A stretch of 64,000 nucleotides of DNA from Megaleporinus macrocephalus. Taxonomy: Eukaryota > Chordata > Actinopteri > Characiformes > Anostomidae. Shown piece by piece: positions 25,430 to 37,190 of the stretch (positions are counted from its first letter, which is position 1; each line of letters opens with the position of its first letter). The notes below the pieces were generated by a model. The model ran no database searches. It was not told the origin of the DNA and saw only the letters and a program-made list of their open reading frames with translations. Position numbers and translations under genes: made by a program. The stretch is taken from positions 22,386,866-22,450,865 of the forward strand of contig CM038706.1 in assembly GCA_021613375.1 (NCBI GenBank), written 5' to 3'.

Positions 25430-25800
25430 CTCCCCTTCTAATACATGAATTCAGCTACTTGAATCAGTGAACCCACTGTTGAAACAGATGTTCAATTGCC
25501 CACACACAGTTTGCATAATCTCAACAGAAAAGCATCGCCAATAAAATTGGATGATCTGGAGCAGCCACACATAAACCTAAGGTCACCACGCTCAATGTCA
25601 AGGGGGGGAATAAAACCCCATCGCCATACCTCTGGGATGAGAACTAATCTTCTAACATCAGTACCTGATCTCACTAATGCTCTTATGGCTGAATATAATC
25701 AAATCCTCACAGCAATGTTTACAGTGACATCTAGAGCCTTCCCAGAAGAGTAGCGGCTGTTGCTACTATTATTTTAATGCCCTGGATTTCAGAAGAAACT
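25430..25800 (+). mobile_element. Decayed teleost DNA-transposon-like repeat
   Basis: Carries the sequential phrases AAAAGCATCGCCAATAAAAT, GGAATAAAACCCC, ACCTGATCTCACTAATGCTC, AATATAATCAAATCCTCAC, GAGCCTTCCCAGAAGAGTA and ATGCCCTGGATTTC. I remember these as a very common fish interspersed repeat. One frame reads SVPDLTNALMAEYNQI, resembling peptides of transposase-derived fish repeats. The open part is about 85 codons and should not be taken as a gene. Class uncertain. Confidence 0.5.
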
Positions 25801-26769
25801 TTGGAGGCAAGTGGATCTATAAGATCATTTGGATCTGCAGTTCAGATATTACAGATATGCTAAATACTAAAATAGAAAATAACAGCGAATGATTTGCTGG
25901 ATTGATATTTCACGTTGCCTTTAGGAGCTCAAGCACTGGCCAACTTGATCACTAGACACTGGCTTATTAACTGGCGGTTAATTGGCTCACGGTAGTGCTT
26001 CTTGTACAATTTCTTCAAAGGCAGCGGCATTAATAATTTCAAGCTTGTTTGTGTGTGCAAAAAAAGGGGTGGATATGGAGGGTCTGTTTTTTATTTTTGC
26101 CCACACTACGAGCCTTATAAAAAAGAGTAGAACACTTCTCCGCTCTCTCCTTTTAGTTGGCATCAAAGGATCTTTCCATAACACACACCTGTTGGCAGCA
26201 TGTAAAAGAGTTTTTAGAAGCATGCACGCGGATGTGAGCAAGCGTGATGTGTGTGTTCATTCTTGATTGCTTTACACATGGTCGTGAGAGTGCATATGTT
26301 ATGTTATGTGTAAAGAAAGAATCAGTTTTGGATTAGCAGTTCTTTATGGGGAAGGTGTTTTCTTATAGTCTGCAATCCACATGTTGCAGTACTCCTACAC
26401 CATAACGTTTTATTTAAAAAATCACTCAAACTGCAATTACTGTTATTAAATGAGGAGCATATTAAATCCCACAGTCGGGCAAGAAGAAAAATCTTCAACT
26501 CAGCCACCAACACAGGAACGCATCTACACTGCACCATCCAGTCAATTCTGCATTGCCAGATACATAATGTTATATAATCTGTCTACCTGAACGCCCACAA
26601 CTATGACCTACTAGTCTCAATTTCACAATACATAATCAACAATAGCTAAAACAACACACAAACCACACACACAACTCCACAGCTACCACGGCTAACAGGG
26701 GATTCCCCAAACCAGAGTTGCTTGGTTAGTCCGGAAGGAGTGCTTAGTTGTAAGAGAAGATCTCACTGA
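25801..26769. other. Non-coding stretch
   Basis: No gene recognised. Frames at about 25.98-26.27 kb on both strands lack splice or homology support. Confidence 0.5.
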
Positions 26770-27185
26770 TCTCAGGGTGCAACACACAGGTGGCCAGCCC
26801 CAGAAGCTTTGAAGGCCAGAAATTTCCTTAGCCACAAAGAGGTGGCACTTTCATGCACCTTCACACCACCAGTGAAGGGAGCCTCATAGCTATAACACAG
26901 CATCACCCATTATGAACCTGCAATGTAACATCTCTTAGTCAACTGGCCCAAAAAGGCCTTGTAGCTGCAGCATAGTGCTCCGCATACATGCCAGGCAGCA
27001 CCACAGCTACAGGGCAGCATTATCCAAGCAGCTGGCCGGGAATAGGCGCCCAGTCCATGCAGCCTTAAAGCTGCGATACACTGTCACAAGCATCAAGCAG
27101 TCGATCCACACCGCATTATAGCTGCAATGTAGCATCACTCGAACAGCCAGCCCAAGAAGCCTCTGAGCCAAGCCTGGAGGAATGA
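26770..27185. repeat. Degenerate long-period tandem repeat
   Basis: A motif of the form TAGCTGCAATGTAGCATCAC recurs at irregular 60-75 bp steps. Examples: TAGCTATAACACAGCATCAC near 26888, TGCAATGTAACATC near 26920, TAGCTGCAGCATAGTGCTCC near 26962, CAGCTACAGGGCAGCATTAT near 27005, AAGCTGCGATACACTGTCAC near 27067 and TAGCTGCAATGTAGCATCAC near 27120. Linkers contain GCCAGCCC or GGCC-rich text. The array is old and diverged. Confidence 0.65.
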
Positions 27186-30100
27186 CAAAATACAAAGATA
27201 CAAAATAAACAAAAACAGTGAAAGGCTGTGGTCATATTGGGCCTTAGAATGGAACACATACACACTGCTGGTAACTATAAACCAATACAACTGTTAAGTT
27301 AGATAGCCTGTGATTGTGACAGGTCTATTCCTAAATCAAGTCGTTTTGGAAAATTTTTATTGGTCCACTAAAAAGCTTATGTAACATGCATCAGCTGGCT
27401 TTGACAGCATATGCAAGTGTACCAAAATACCCATACCATACCCAAACAAAGCTTGAGAAGGGCTGTTCCAGTGATACACATTTAAAACGCATTCACAATA
27501 CATTCAGTGCTGTTTTCAAGAGCTTATAAATGGTAAACCTGTAGCACGGGCACAGGATGCAGTGGGCGCAAACAGTGAAAGCTCACCCTCAACTCTGACC
27601 TCCCCATTGTCCTTCAGTCAGACACAATTGTTCAGAGATGTCAGAAACACAGACATTTTAAACACAACACAACACACAAACACACAAATGTCTGGGCTAG
27701 ATGAGGAGCGCTGTGTGTTCAAAAAATCCTCACACTCAGGGAGCGTTAGGAAGACACACTGCCCCCTAGTGACACTTGCAGTACTCTGCAAGCCTATCAG
27801 CGCCAAAAAAAGCAATATTGTTCAAGGGTTTTGACACACCTATTTATTATTATTTATTACCTTTCACATAAAAACACACCACCACACACACACATACACT
27901 GGTGTGTGGCTTGTGCGTCCTCTGACCTCACTTCCTGCCCGTGTCGACAGTGATAGTCCAATCACAAGCTTAAGAGGAAATGTTTGTTGTCTTTCTATTC
28001 GGTCAGTGGATTTATGGCTAATAGATGCTGACCGTGGCACTTTGAGCCAAGTTCTAAAACAGCCGTAAGAGCCAGTCTCTTGTCCACGCTTACTTTAACT
28101 CTGTTTCCTACTCAAAAGTCATAAAACATAAAAGATTCTGTCTCTTTCCTTTTTTCCACATTATCTCTTTCACTCACTCACACACATACACATACAGCTG
28201 CAGGAAGAGCCAAGAGTCAGAGTTACTGAACAACAGAGGGTGGACCTTCCTTCCCCTGGACGCTCACCTCCAAGTAATATATCTGTGTGTTTGTATGTGT
28301 AAGAGAGAAAGAGAGAGAGACATAGGAGAAAGAGACTGAGCAGAGAGCTTGCTTTGTTATCTTAATAAATTAGAGTCATGTATGAAAATCACACTGATGA
28401 AAAACGTTTTATTAAAAAAATATTGTTCATGGCAATCTGCAACATTTAGACTGTCACATACCAAAGCATGATTCTGACTGAATATATAAATATATTGCAA
28501 TCGACTGGCCAAGCTTCTGCTGTTTATGGTGTTACATCATACAGAGATCATCTAAAACCGTTTATCTAAAACTGCGCGCCACAACAAATCTCTAAACCTC
28601 CAAACTCCATCAAGGCCAGGACAGCGTGTGGGAGCAAACAACACCACTCCTATTATAGGGCTTTCATGTTGTGTCTACGTGCGTCTTCAGGGAATTTTCC
28701 ACTGCATGCAAGAATAGTTTTCAGGTTTGCACAGGTACATTTCAGCATTTATAAATGTATAATTACGTCTTTGTAACTGCCATGAAGGGTTCCTAATTGA
28801 ACAAGCCTAGAATGTTGACTTTAATCTGGGTGTGTGAGATGTGGCTCAAACTCAGGGATTAGACTTTAGATGCTTCAGCACCCTGACAGCTGAGAGACGG
28901 ATCAATTGAAAGATAGGATAGTCATCCTCCAGTCTCTCTTTCATTCCCCTTAAAACATGAGCCTGGGCAGCTTAAGCTCATCTCTTTTGTATAGCCCAGT
29001 GAGGTGAGAAGGATGCTCATCCTTTCCCTATTCACTGTGGGTGGGTAATACAAATAGGGATTCCCGGCTGTGGCAAAGTGGGACGTATTTCTTTAAAATC
29101 CAATTCAAGGTAAAAAGTCAATCTAATGGCGGGTGATATATCGTCTATACATGGTATACCGCTATTCTTGTCTTACTGATTTTCTGTTTTAGTAGTACTT
29201 ATCATGTGCAGTATATTCCATATAACAGCTTATAATCAATCAATGGAAATTCCCAAAAGCTTTTTAAAATTAAGACTGACTAGTGGAATGTGGGTTTAAA
29301 AGGGAATGTTGTCGGTGAAGTGGTAGGTTCTTGGCAGTGATGATAATAACCAGGGTTCCCCATGGGTACAACACAAATATAGCTATTTTATTTACTGTTC
29401 AAACTACTGATTAACCTACACATGCCTTCTGAGTTATTAGTCTATATGTAATGTTGCTGGTGGTCAAATAGCACTAAATCTGGGGAATCTTTTGCCTTAC
29501 AACACCCTGCATGTACCCCTCCACCATGAGTGGATTAAAATAAATGGATTAAAAGGCATTTTAGGCCGCAACTTTATCACAAAACTATCATCAGGCAGCA
29601 TATTCATAACCATTTCACGTAATAGGTTTATTTGAGGGAGCTTTCAGAGGCATTAAACTCTTCAGACATCTGGGACCCTTCACCGCCTCTGTGAACAATT
29701 CTAGATTGGTAAGCGTCTCTAGAATTCTCTAGCATTTCACAGCAAACCACTCTGAATGGCTGTGTTCACATCTCAACTATTCCATTATGCAGAAGTTTTA
29801 CATTTACAATCGGAGGAGTTCCCCTTTCATGTGCCTTCAACCCTTTTTTTCTTTATAAGATTCTTAAGTTGGATTTTTTGTTTTTCTAGTTTTTCTGTTT
29901 ACTTTTCTACTTTATTCAAACACAACAGCTGTCCTTTACATTGTGTGAACATTTCGGTAACACTACCTGTGAGTCCTGCATTCATAATACACTCTAAACA
30001 CATTCATGAGGCATTATATAGCATACATAACCTTATAATACATGGCATAAACTCGTAGATTGTCTCTTGTGTAGTTACAGTGACATGCATAACACTCCAT

Positions 30101-30738
30101 AAAAGAAGAGTATGTGACATATTATATGAACAATCTACACACTAATGTTGTAAAGCACTGTAACACGTTATAGAGTTTTATGTGAGGCCATTATAGTCTT
30201 GTTAGTAGTGTTGTTCATGAAAAAACTTACATTACATTAATATTAAAAACACAATAAAGCGAGTTTTCTCTTCTGTTTGGTTATTTTAATAAAGAAGAGA
30301 GGGCAAAATGGTTCATTTAAAACAAACTATGCTACCTTATCTTTAGCACAGAGCACTAACACTCCGAAAACAAGCGTTCATTCACATTTCTAATTTAAAT
30401 TAACTCTCAAACCACGTACCACTGTATCAGTATCAACCAGTACTACTGAAAATACCTGCTGACGCACAGCAGCTCATCCTATTTGTACGCCTGTAGCTGC
30501 AGCTTTGGGCTTTTCATGGTCAGTTAAAGTTCAATAACGTGGTTTAGCTGATACTGGCTGATACTGGCGTGTTTACAAACTCTTATACAGGAAAAAAACA
30601 ACTAAGTTAACGAAGTTAAGCCAAGTTTCTCGTTTTAACTTACTCGAGTTGGGCACTTACAGTTTATAACGAGCCGTTTTAAACTCTCTTCAGCTCACAC
30701 GTTAGCTCACACGTTAACTCGTCCGAAGATGTTCTTAC
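27186..30738. other. Non-coding stretch left of the candidate promoter
   Basis: No exon recognised over 3.5 kb. If the candidate minus-strand exon at 30739-30799 is real, this is its first intron. A dispersed repeat at about 29640-29960 has relatives at 37985-38130 and 41380-41480. Confidence 0.45.
29640..29960 (+). repeat. Dispersed repeat C, copy 1
   Basis: Contains CATTAAACTCTTCAGACATC, ACAATTCT, TCTAGCATTTCACA and ACTCTGAATGGCTGTGTTCA in the same order as 37985-38130. Further right, CAACAGCTGTCCTTTACAT resembles 41440-41465. Family not recognised. Confidence 0.6.
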
Positions 30739-30799
30739 CTTCGGCGAAGCTGTTTACAGTCACTCCCCTCATGTCTCCTCCGTCTCTGTCCGTCTTCAT
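30739..30799 (-). CDS. Candidate first coding exon of an unidentified minus-strand gene
   Basis: On the minus strand an ATG opens a 20-codon frame starting MKTDRDGG and ending VNSFAE plus one base. It is followed exactly by a strong splice donor (GAAG|GTAAGAA). A second in-frame ATG nine codons in (GGAGACATGAGG) has a better start context. The exon sits at the downstream edge of a CpG-rich, promoter-like block, as expected of a vertebrate first exon. I do not recognise the peptide, and no second exon was found on the minus strand in the 30.7 kb to its left, so the first intron would be very long or the gene continues outside the window. It could also be a chance donor in a GC-rich region. No function is proposed. 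Confidence 0.45.
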
Positions 30800-31035
30800 A
30801 TCTTTAAAAAGTTTGGATTCGGTCAGAAAATTCACATTTAGGGACACTTTTCCTGAGAGTTTTCCTCACACCATCCTCCTCGGAGATGGCTTCAGTGGAA
30901 ACAGACGAGAAAACGCGTACAAGCAAAAAAGTCATCCAGCTTTGACGCGGCGCGTGTGCTGAAGGAGCGCGCGGGTGTTCCGCAGGTGCGCATGACAGCT
31001 CTGTGCTTCAGCCAGTCCCACCCTCCCCAGCTCAG
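30800..31035 (-). promoter_or_regulatory. CpG-rich promoter-like region for the 30.74-kb exon
   Basis: Around 30910-30995 the sequence is locally dense in CpG (ACGCGT, GACGCGGCGCGTG, GAGCGCGCGGG, TCCGCAGGTGCGC), in contrast with the CpG-poor surroundings. Read on the minus strand it lies directly upstream of the candidate start codon. No TATA box is obvious. Upstream of it is a 160-bp pyrimidine tract (minus-strand reading), a common neighbour of fish promoters. Confidence 0.5.
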
Positions 31036-31064
31036 AGAGAGAGAGGGGGGGAGAGAGACAGACA

Positions 31065-31132
<68 letters not shown>

Positions 31133-31200
31133 GAGAGACAGGCAGACAAAGTGAGAGAGAGAAATAGACAGAGACAGACAGAGAAAGTGAGAGAGACTCA
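31036..31200. repeat. (GA)n / (GACA)n microsatellite
   Basis: About 20 pure GA units bounded by GACAGACA blocks. Purine-rich on the plus strand. Confidence 0.95.
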
Positions 31201-31333
31201 CTTCCATCACTGATTTACAGTATATGAGAACAATACTTCACCATTAACAGTACAGTATTTATAGTTTATAAACTTCTATTTGGGTAACTGAGCGTTTACA
31301 AAAAAAAATCCAGAGTGAACATACTTTTTGATT

Positions 31334-32308
31334 TAAAGGTGCAATCTGTGAAATTTGGGGGGAAATGGAATATAGCATACGAAACAATGTTTTAATTCAA
31401 GTATAACCACCTGTAACTACAAATCAATGTATTTTCCGTTAGCTTACAATGAGAATTCATTTTTGGAGCACATCATCTTTCAGCGGAGGCTGCTAATGGC
31501 CGCTGCCATGTTACAGTAACCCAAAATTAACGAAACACACACGGGTTGTAGAGAGTGCACGTTTCACGCTTTACATTGAAGCTGCAGCTAGAATTTGGTG
31601 ACACGACAGCATTGGCTGGAACACAGAAGAAATAAGAATCCCTGTTAAAAGGTCCTACTGTACTGCATATTTATCAGATATCATTCAGATCCTTATTAAA
31701 ACTACAAGGCTCAGGTCAGCGTCTCATTCAGCAGCTTTTCATTCAAAGTTTTAAATAGTGCTGCATTTACATTCTGACACTGACATTCAGCTTTAGCATT
31801 TTCCCATCCCACCTGTAGTGGTGCAGCAATTATTATAATGTTTAGGCACCAGAATGTAACCACAGCATCATTTAAGGTGGAACGGGAAAATTCAAACAAG
31901 AAACAGATGAATATCCTTTTTTTTGGAAAATGTTATCAACATTAAATCAGTCTATCAGTGGGGAGGTAGTGATGTTAAGCAGAGAGTGACCTAAATTAAT
32001 ATTAAGAACACAACAAACACTCAAAGTTACTACACTGTACTCATGATATGAGCATGCCAGGTAAGATCTCTCAATGAGTAGAGCAATTTATTAGAACCCC
32101 AGTGCTGGAGAACCATTTTGTATTATCAGAAGGTTTGAGAACACAACTTTTGACAAATATAGAACAGTACAAAAAACAGGAAAGACAAAGAAGAATGAAG
32201 CATGAAGATGCAGAACAAAATCAGGACAGCTTCTGGCGCAACAGGGGAAAACACAACAACATGGGGAATACACATCACGGCTAGCGGTTACACACTGCTC
32301 CTTTACAG
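31334..32308. mobile_element. Putative non-autonomous DNA transposon with terminal inverted repeats
   Basis: The left end reads TTAAAGGTGCAATCTGTGAA. The reverse complement of the right end reads TGTAAAGGAGCAGTGTGTAA. The two align over about 22 bp with roughly five mismatches and sit 0.97 kb apart. The interior includes CCGCTGCCATGTTACAGTAA, similar to the CCGCCATGTT phrase of a widespread fish element. A short Lys/Glu/Gln-rich frame at 32102-32284 has no recognisable domain. Target-site duplication not established; superfamily probably hAT-like, by resemblance only. Confidence 0.55.
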
Positions 32309-32544
32309 GACCACTCTGGTGAAAATGAAGAATGGAATCATTGCTTCACCTGTTGTGAACATGTCTGCTCGCCTACTACAGTTGTGGATCAACAGTCAGT
32401 AGAACATCTGATGATGCACCTTGATGGTGGGATCTAGAGCTGCTTTGTGGTGTATGCTTAAAGGCTCGGTTAGGGTTTTTCTGCTCTCTAAGTCTGATGT
32501 AACTAAAAAACAAAATGCAACAATGTGTTAATCATTAAAATTTA
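32309..32544. other. Short non-coding gap
   Basis: Nothing recognised between two mobile-element relics. Confidence 0.4.
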
Positions 32545-32845
32545 TCCATCCATTATCCTGTGATCATGCAGGGTTATAGGGGCTAGAGCCAATCCCAGCG
32601 TCATGGGACAAATGCAGGGTACAAAATGACCAGGTCGCCAGTCCATCGCAGGGCCAACAAACTCACACCTGTGGGCAATTCAGAGTGACCGGTCAACCTA
32701 CCATGCAGCTCTTTGGACTGTGGGAGGAAACCGACTCAAGCACAGTGAAAACATGCAAACCCCACAGAGAACGGCCAGACCAGGAACTGAACCCAGATCC
32801 TCTAGCTGTGAGGCAACAGTGCTAACCACTACACCATCGTTTAAA
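32545..32845 (+). repeat. SINE-like teleost repeat, full-looking copy
   Basis: Starts ATCCATCCATTATCCTGTGA and runs through GGGTTATAGGGGCTAGAGCC, CCAGTCCATCGCAGGGCCAA, TTTGGACTGTGGGAGGAAAC and AACATGCAAACCCCACA, ending GAGGCAACAGTGCTAACCAC then TACACCA. This word order is that of a very common fish short interspersed repeat. The same family occurs, split by an insertion, at 40080-40730. Confidence 0.8.
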
Positions 32846-32919
32846 TCTTATATTTGTAATTGATATGCTCGCTGATTGGGCATTGAGGAGAGCGACTGCT
32901 GTAGTTTTGAAAGTGAAAT

Positions 32920-33700
32920 GTTTCCCATTCTTGCCTGATATAAGATTTCAGCTTCTCAACAGTTCAAGATTTGCTTTGTGATCCACATAGCAGCATATGC
33001 TCCTCCAAAATCCATACATATTTTTCAGCATTAATTGAGCCTCACGTGCACTAATGCCCCTCCATACCATCACAGATGTTGGCTTTTGATCTGTGTGCTG
33101 ATAACAAGCCGGATGGTCCCGCTCCTCTTTTACCGGGAGGAGGCAGCACCCATGATTTGCAAGAATATCAAATTTGAATTCTTCAAACCACAGGACACTT
33201 TTCCACTTAAATGAGCTAGGGCCCAGGAAAGGTGGTGGCGTTTCTGCATCCTGTTTATATCTGGTTACGTCTTGCATGCTGGAGTTGTAGTTTGTATTTA
33301 ATGGTCTTCAGAAGTGATCCTGATCTCATGCACTGATTGAAACTCCAGAATCTTGTTTGTTTTTTTTGCAGTGTGAAGATCACAGCCATCTAATATTGGT
33401 GTTTGTCCTTGTCCCCTGCATACAGAAATGTCTCCAGATTTGAGTGATATTATGTACCGTAGCTGATGTTCTTTTCTGTTTTACATTGAGATAAGTTTTT
33501 TCACTTGTGAACCCCTCCCCATCTTTACTTCTGAAAGGCTCTGCCTCTCTAAGAGGTTATGTTTATACCCAATCATATTACTGACCAGTTAGCAATGAAC
33601 CTAATGAGTTGTGAGATGCACCACCATCTGTTTTTAGTGTTCCACAATTTTGGTTTCCCCTGTTCCAACTTTTTTGGAATGTGTTATTGGGATCACCTTT
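32920..33700 (-). mobile_element. Tc1-like transposase relic
   Basis: The minus-strand frame at 33277-32948 contains [15 protein letters not shown] (family form: W..VLWSDESKFEI, first catalytic Asp region, here Asp replaced by Glu), then [11 protein letters not shown] and [12 protein letters not shown], matching the Tc1 VQKPASLMVWGCIS block. After ISAREAQLM it runs into unrelated sequence. The first part is preceded by AT-rich DNA with CCAACTTTTTTGGAATGTG at 33666-33684, similar to fish transposon ends. The changed catalytic residue and truncation indicate a fossil. Confidence 0.7.
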
Positions 33701-33938
33701 AAAATGAGACTATATTTTTCAAAGATCAACAAAATTTATTGGTATCAATGGTTGATATGTTGTAGTAATTCCTATTATGTATAGATTTAAAATGATTTGC
33801 ATACAATTGCATTCTTTTTTTATTTTCAATTTGCAAGGCATCCCAGATATTATTATTTTTTTGGTTGGTACACAACATACAGAACATATCCATGCTAGTT
33901 TTAGGCATAGTGATGTTTTGTGATAACTGTTTTGTGAT

Positions 33939-34576
<638 letters not shown>

Positions 34577-36039
34577 TTCATAGGTTTGCACTAAAGCTAA
34601 TGTAGCTCACACATAATTAAAGCATAAGTGCAACAGCAGTGTGCAAACAGGTTGCCTAATCACACTGCATCTCTAAACGTCAATGCTTTGGCTCTTGGTT
34701 CCCAACACAGATGACGTACAGTTATCTATCAAATTGACATACGAACGAAATTCAGGCATTAAGGTGGCTGCTGCTGCAGTTCTTAGCTATATGACACACC
34801 ATATCATAAGTATGCCATGCACTTAAAAAGGCCGCAGCAATGCAATCGATTCAGGCACGCAGTTTGCATGACAGCAATTGCCTCCGTTGCTTTGATTTGC
34901 TATAGCTTGGAACACTGCTGCGAGGCAGTCAAGATCAGTGGAAGTTCAAAAGGCATTTAGTCACTTTGCAGTTTCTGAGTTTTCACAGTAACTGCATTCC
35001 AATGAAGGGATCTGCCGAAGCTGCTGAGCTTTCAGAGAGGTGATTACGTAGGCCTATCACTAGAGAAAGCTCATTATAAGAAAGAGATCCAAAGGTCTTA
35101 GCTCCTAAAGGATCGTTATATGTGGGCTGCAAATGTTAAATTGTAAACTTGATGCTCCTGCACCTTTAATGAGCATCTTTTTAATCCAGTTAACTGAAAG
35201 CTGAATTCATACAGTCAAAATAAAACATTCATATAAGACCATTACTTGACTTGAGCGCTGTCGTTTTAATAAGGAACCTTGAACGAAGGTCCAGAAGAAA
35301 CGATCATTGTTAAGGCCGCATTGATAATTATGCAGATCCTCGCAGAGAGCTTCAAGCCTGTCCGACTGCCAAGAGGAGCAACACAAGCACACAAGTGCAT
35401 AAGGTGGTTCATACGAAACAGCAGGAGAGCCCAGCTTGTGTGTCTAATGCAGGCCAGAGGTGGGTGAGCGCTGCGGCGAGAGTGGGAGGGGAAAGCTAAA
35501 TAAATAAATACCTCACTGTGGCTGGTCTTATGTTGGCAGGCAGCCGCTGAGTAATTGGTCAGTGGTAATTTGGGCTTCTAGCACGCAGTATGTGAGAAGA
35601 CCCTTGAGGACCACAGGCAGGCTATCTGACACAGTGCCCGGGCCAATGAGGATGATTTTTAGGAGCAGGGGGTCTATGTATGGAAATAAGAGCTGCTGTG
35701 TTTTCCCGCACATAGAGACAGTATCCACCAAGGTCAGGACCCTGTTTGGTATTTTATTTACAGAAGAGTGATAATCTGAAGAGTGGGGAAAACAAGTTCA
35801 AGGCAAGTCAGTAGGAGAAACAATACGACCCCGGCTGTGCATTTGTTCACGCATGTGTATGTGCATAGCCTTTTTCCACATAGGCCTAATTTATACTTAT
35901 CTTCTTCTACTTCACATGTAATATGATATTATGGTGCAAAACACAATACATACTGTATTAATGTCAGTGTGGGGATACTTTATGCTCTTATCTGTAACCT
36001 CCCGCCACTGTTGTCACCCTCTGTTCCAGCATCTACTCC
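34577..36039. other. Non-coding stretch upstream of ky
   Basis: No gene recognised. Some segments (about 35000-35110 and 35500-35760) look non-repetitive and could hold conserved regulatory DNA, but nothing in the sequence alone proves it. Confidence 0.4.
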
Positions 36040-36279
36040 CAACCCCCCCTTCAGCTGATTGGTTGTCCAGTTGAGTCCAAATATATTTTTAGGCTGTTAT
36101 CCCCTCTGAGGGGCGGATACGGCGGGTCAGAGAATAGATATATGCAGATCCCCACAACAGAGAACAAACGTCTCCTTCAAACGCTCTCTTCATCTATATT
36201 CCCTATTTAATCCTTCTGAGATGTTCAGCCACTAAAGCCTAACGGACCTGCAGACGTCCTGGGGACGCCAACTGTTTCA
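36040..36279 (+). promoter_or_regulatory. Putative ky promoter and non-coding first exon
   Basis: Contains an E-box CAGCTG (36053-36058) and, 30 bp downstream, ATATTTTTAG, one mismatch from the MEF2 consensus YTAWWWWTAR. These paired sites are typical of skeletal-muscle promoters, which fits a ky gene. A possible 5' untranslated exon ends with CAAA|GTAAGATC at 36279/36280. A matching acceptor lies before the coding start (TTTTCATCTAG at 36374, or GGAATCAG at 36426). Transcription start not determinable. Confidence 0.45.
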
Positions 36280-36429
36280 AAGTAAGATCAGTTTATGAGC
36301 AAATTCTCAGTGTGCTTGTGTTTATGTGCATGTTGCTGAACAGCTTTGTGTCACCGAAGCCCGTTTTCATCTAGATGAGTACCCTAACTGACTTCCCAAA
36401 CCTTGTGTGTTGTGCATGGAATCAGCAAG

Positions 36430-37056
36430 ATGACGGATGTCATGGTTCAGAAGTTCTCCTTCCCTCTCACCTGCTCACCCTGTCACGCCCAGGCCGATCA
36501 ACAACCAATCACAGAGGAGGAGCATCACCATGGCAACCGACTACAGGAGCCAGGAATGAAAGCCTCAAAGGACAACCCAAACCAAGAGAACTCAGGGATG
36601 GACACCAAGTCTGCACTCAAGGACAAAAAAGAGCACGAGGTCCCCACTAAAGCATGCGCGACTACTGACAAAGAAGGAGGGGCTCGTTCACAGGTGATGG
36701 GGCGGGGTCATTCCAAGCCCCGCCCTGACAATTCAGCACTGGAGAGTTCATTTTCACACAAAACTGTGTTTGAGAAATGGGCGAGCCTGCAGTGTGAGGA
36801 GCAGCGCCCGAGCACGAAGCGCCAGCTCTCTGCAGAGAGTGCTGCTAAGTGTGTGAGTGTGAGGAAGAGGAGCACGGTGACGGGCAGCAGAGGAGAGCCG
36901 GCGAAGCCTCTCACCCACACTGATCCTGGCACACAGCCCAGGAAAGCCTGTCTGCCCATAAGCTCCTCCTCTCAGAGGAAGCCAAGAAGACAGCTGTTCA
37001 GCAGCACTGGGGTCTTCCACAAACTGGACACACATGCAATTAGAGCAGGGAGAGAG
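36430..37056 (+). CDS. ky: ky coding exon 1
   Basis: Encodes residues 1-209, ending KLDTHAIRAGRE in phase 0 before donor GAGAGAG|GTAACAC. Rich in Lys, Ser, Pro and Gln, with no fold recognised; probably disordered. The ATG at 36430 (AAGATGACGG) is chosen because it opens the long frame continuous with exon 2; a second in-frame ATG follows four codons later. An upstream out-of-frame ATG at 36375 would begin a competing frame if the exon starts there. The tail aligns with the FEKLD.YA segment just before the catalytic domain of mammalian KY, which fixes the exon's identity. Confidence 0.85.
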
Positions 37057-37113
<57 letters not shown>

Positions 37114-37120
37114 GAATAGA

Positions 37121-37190
<70 letters not shown>

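Noticed and set aside
25496..25753. 85-codon plus-strand frame at 25.5 kb as a gene
   Set aside because: It lies entirely within a recognised dispersed fish repeat.
32102..32284. Lys/Glu/Gln-rich 60-codon frame as a small gene
   Set aside because: It lies inside a putative non-autonomous transposon, has no family match and has no splice support.
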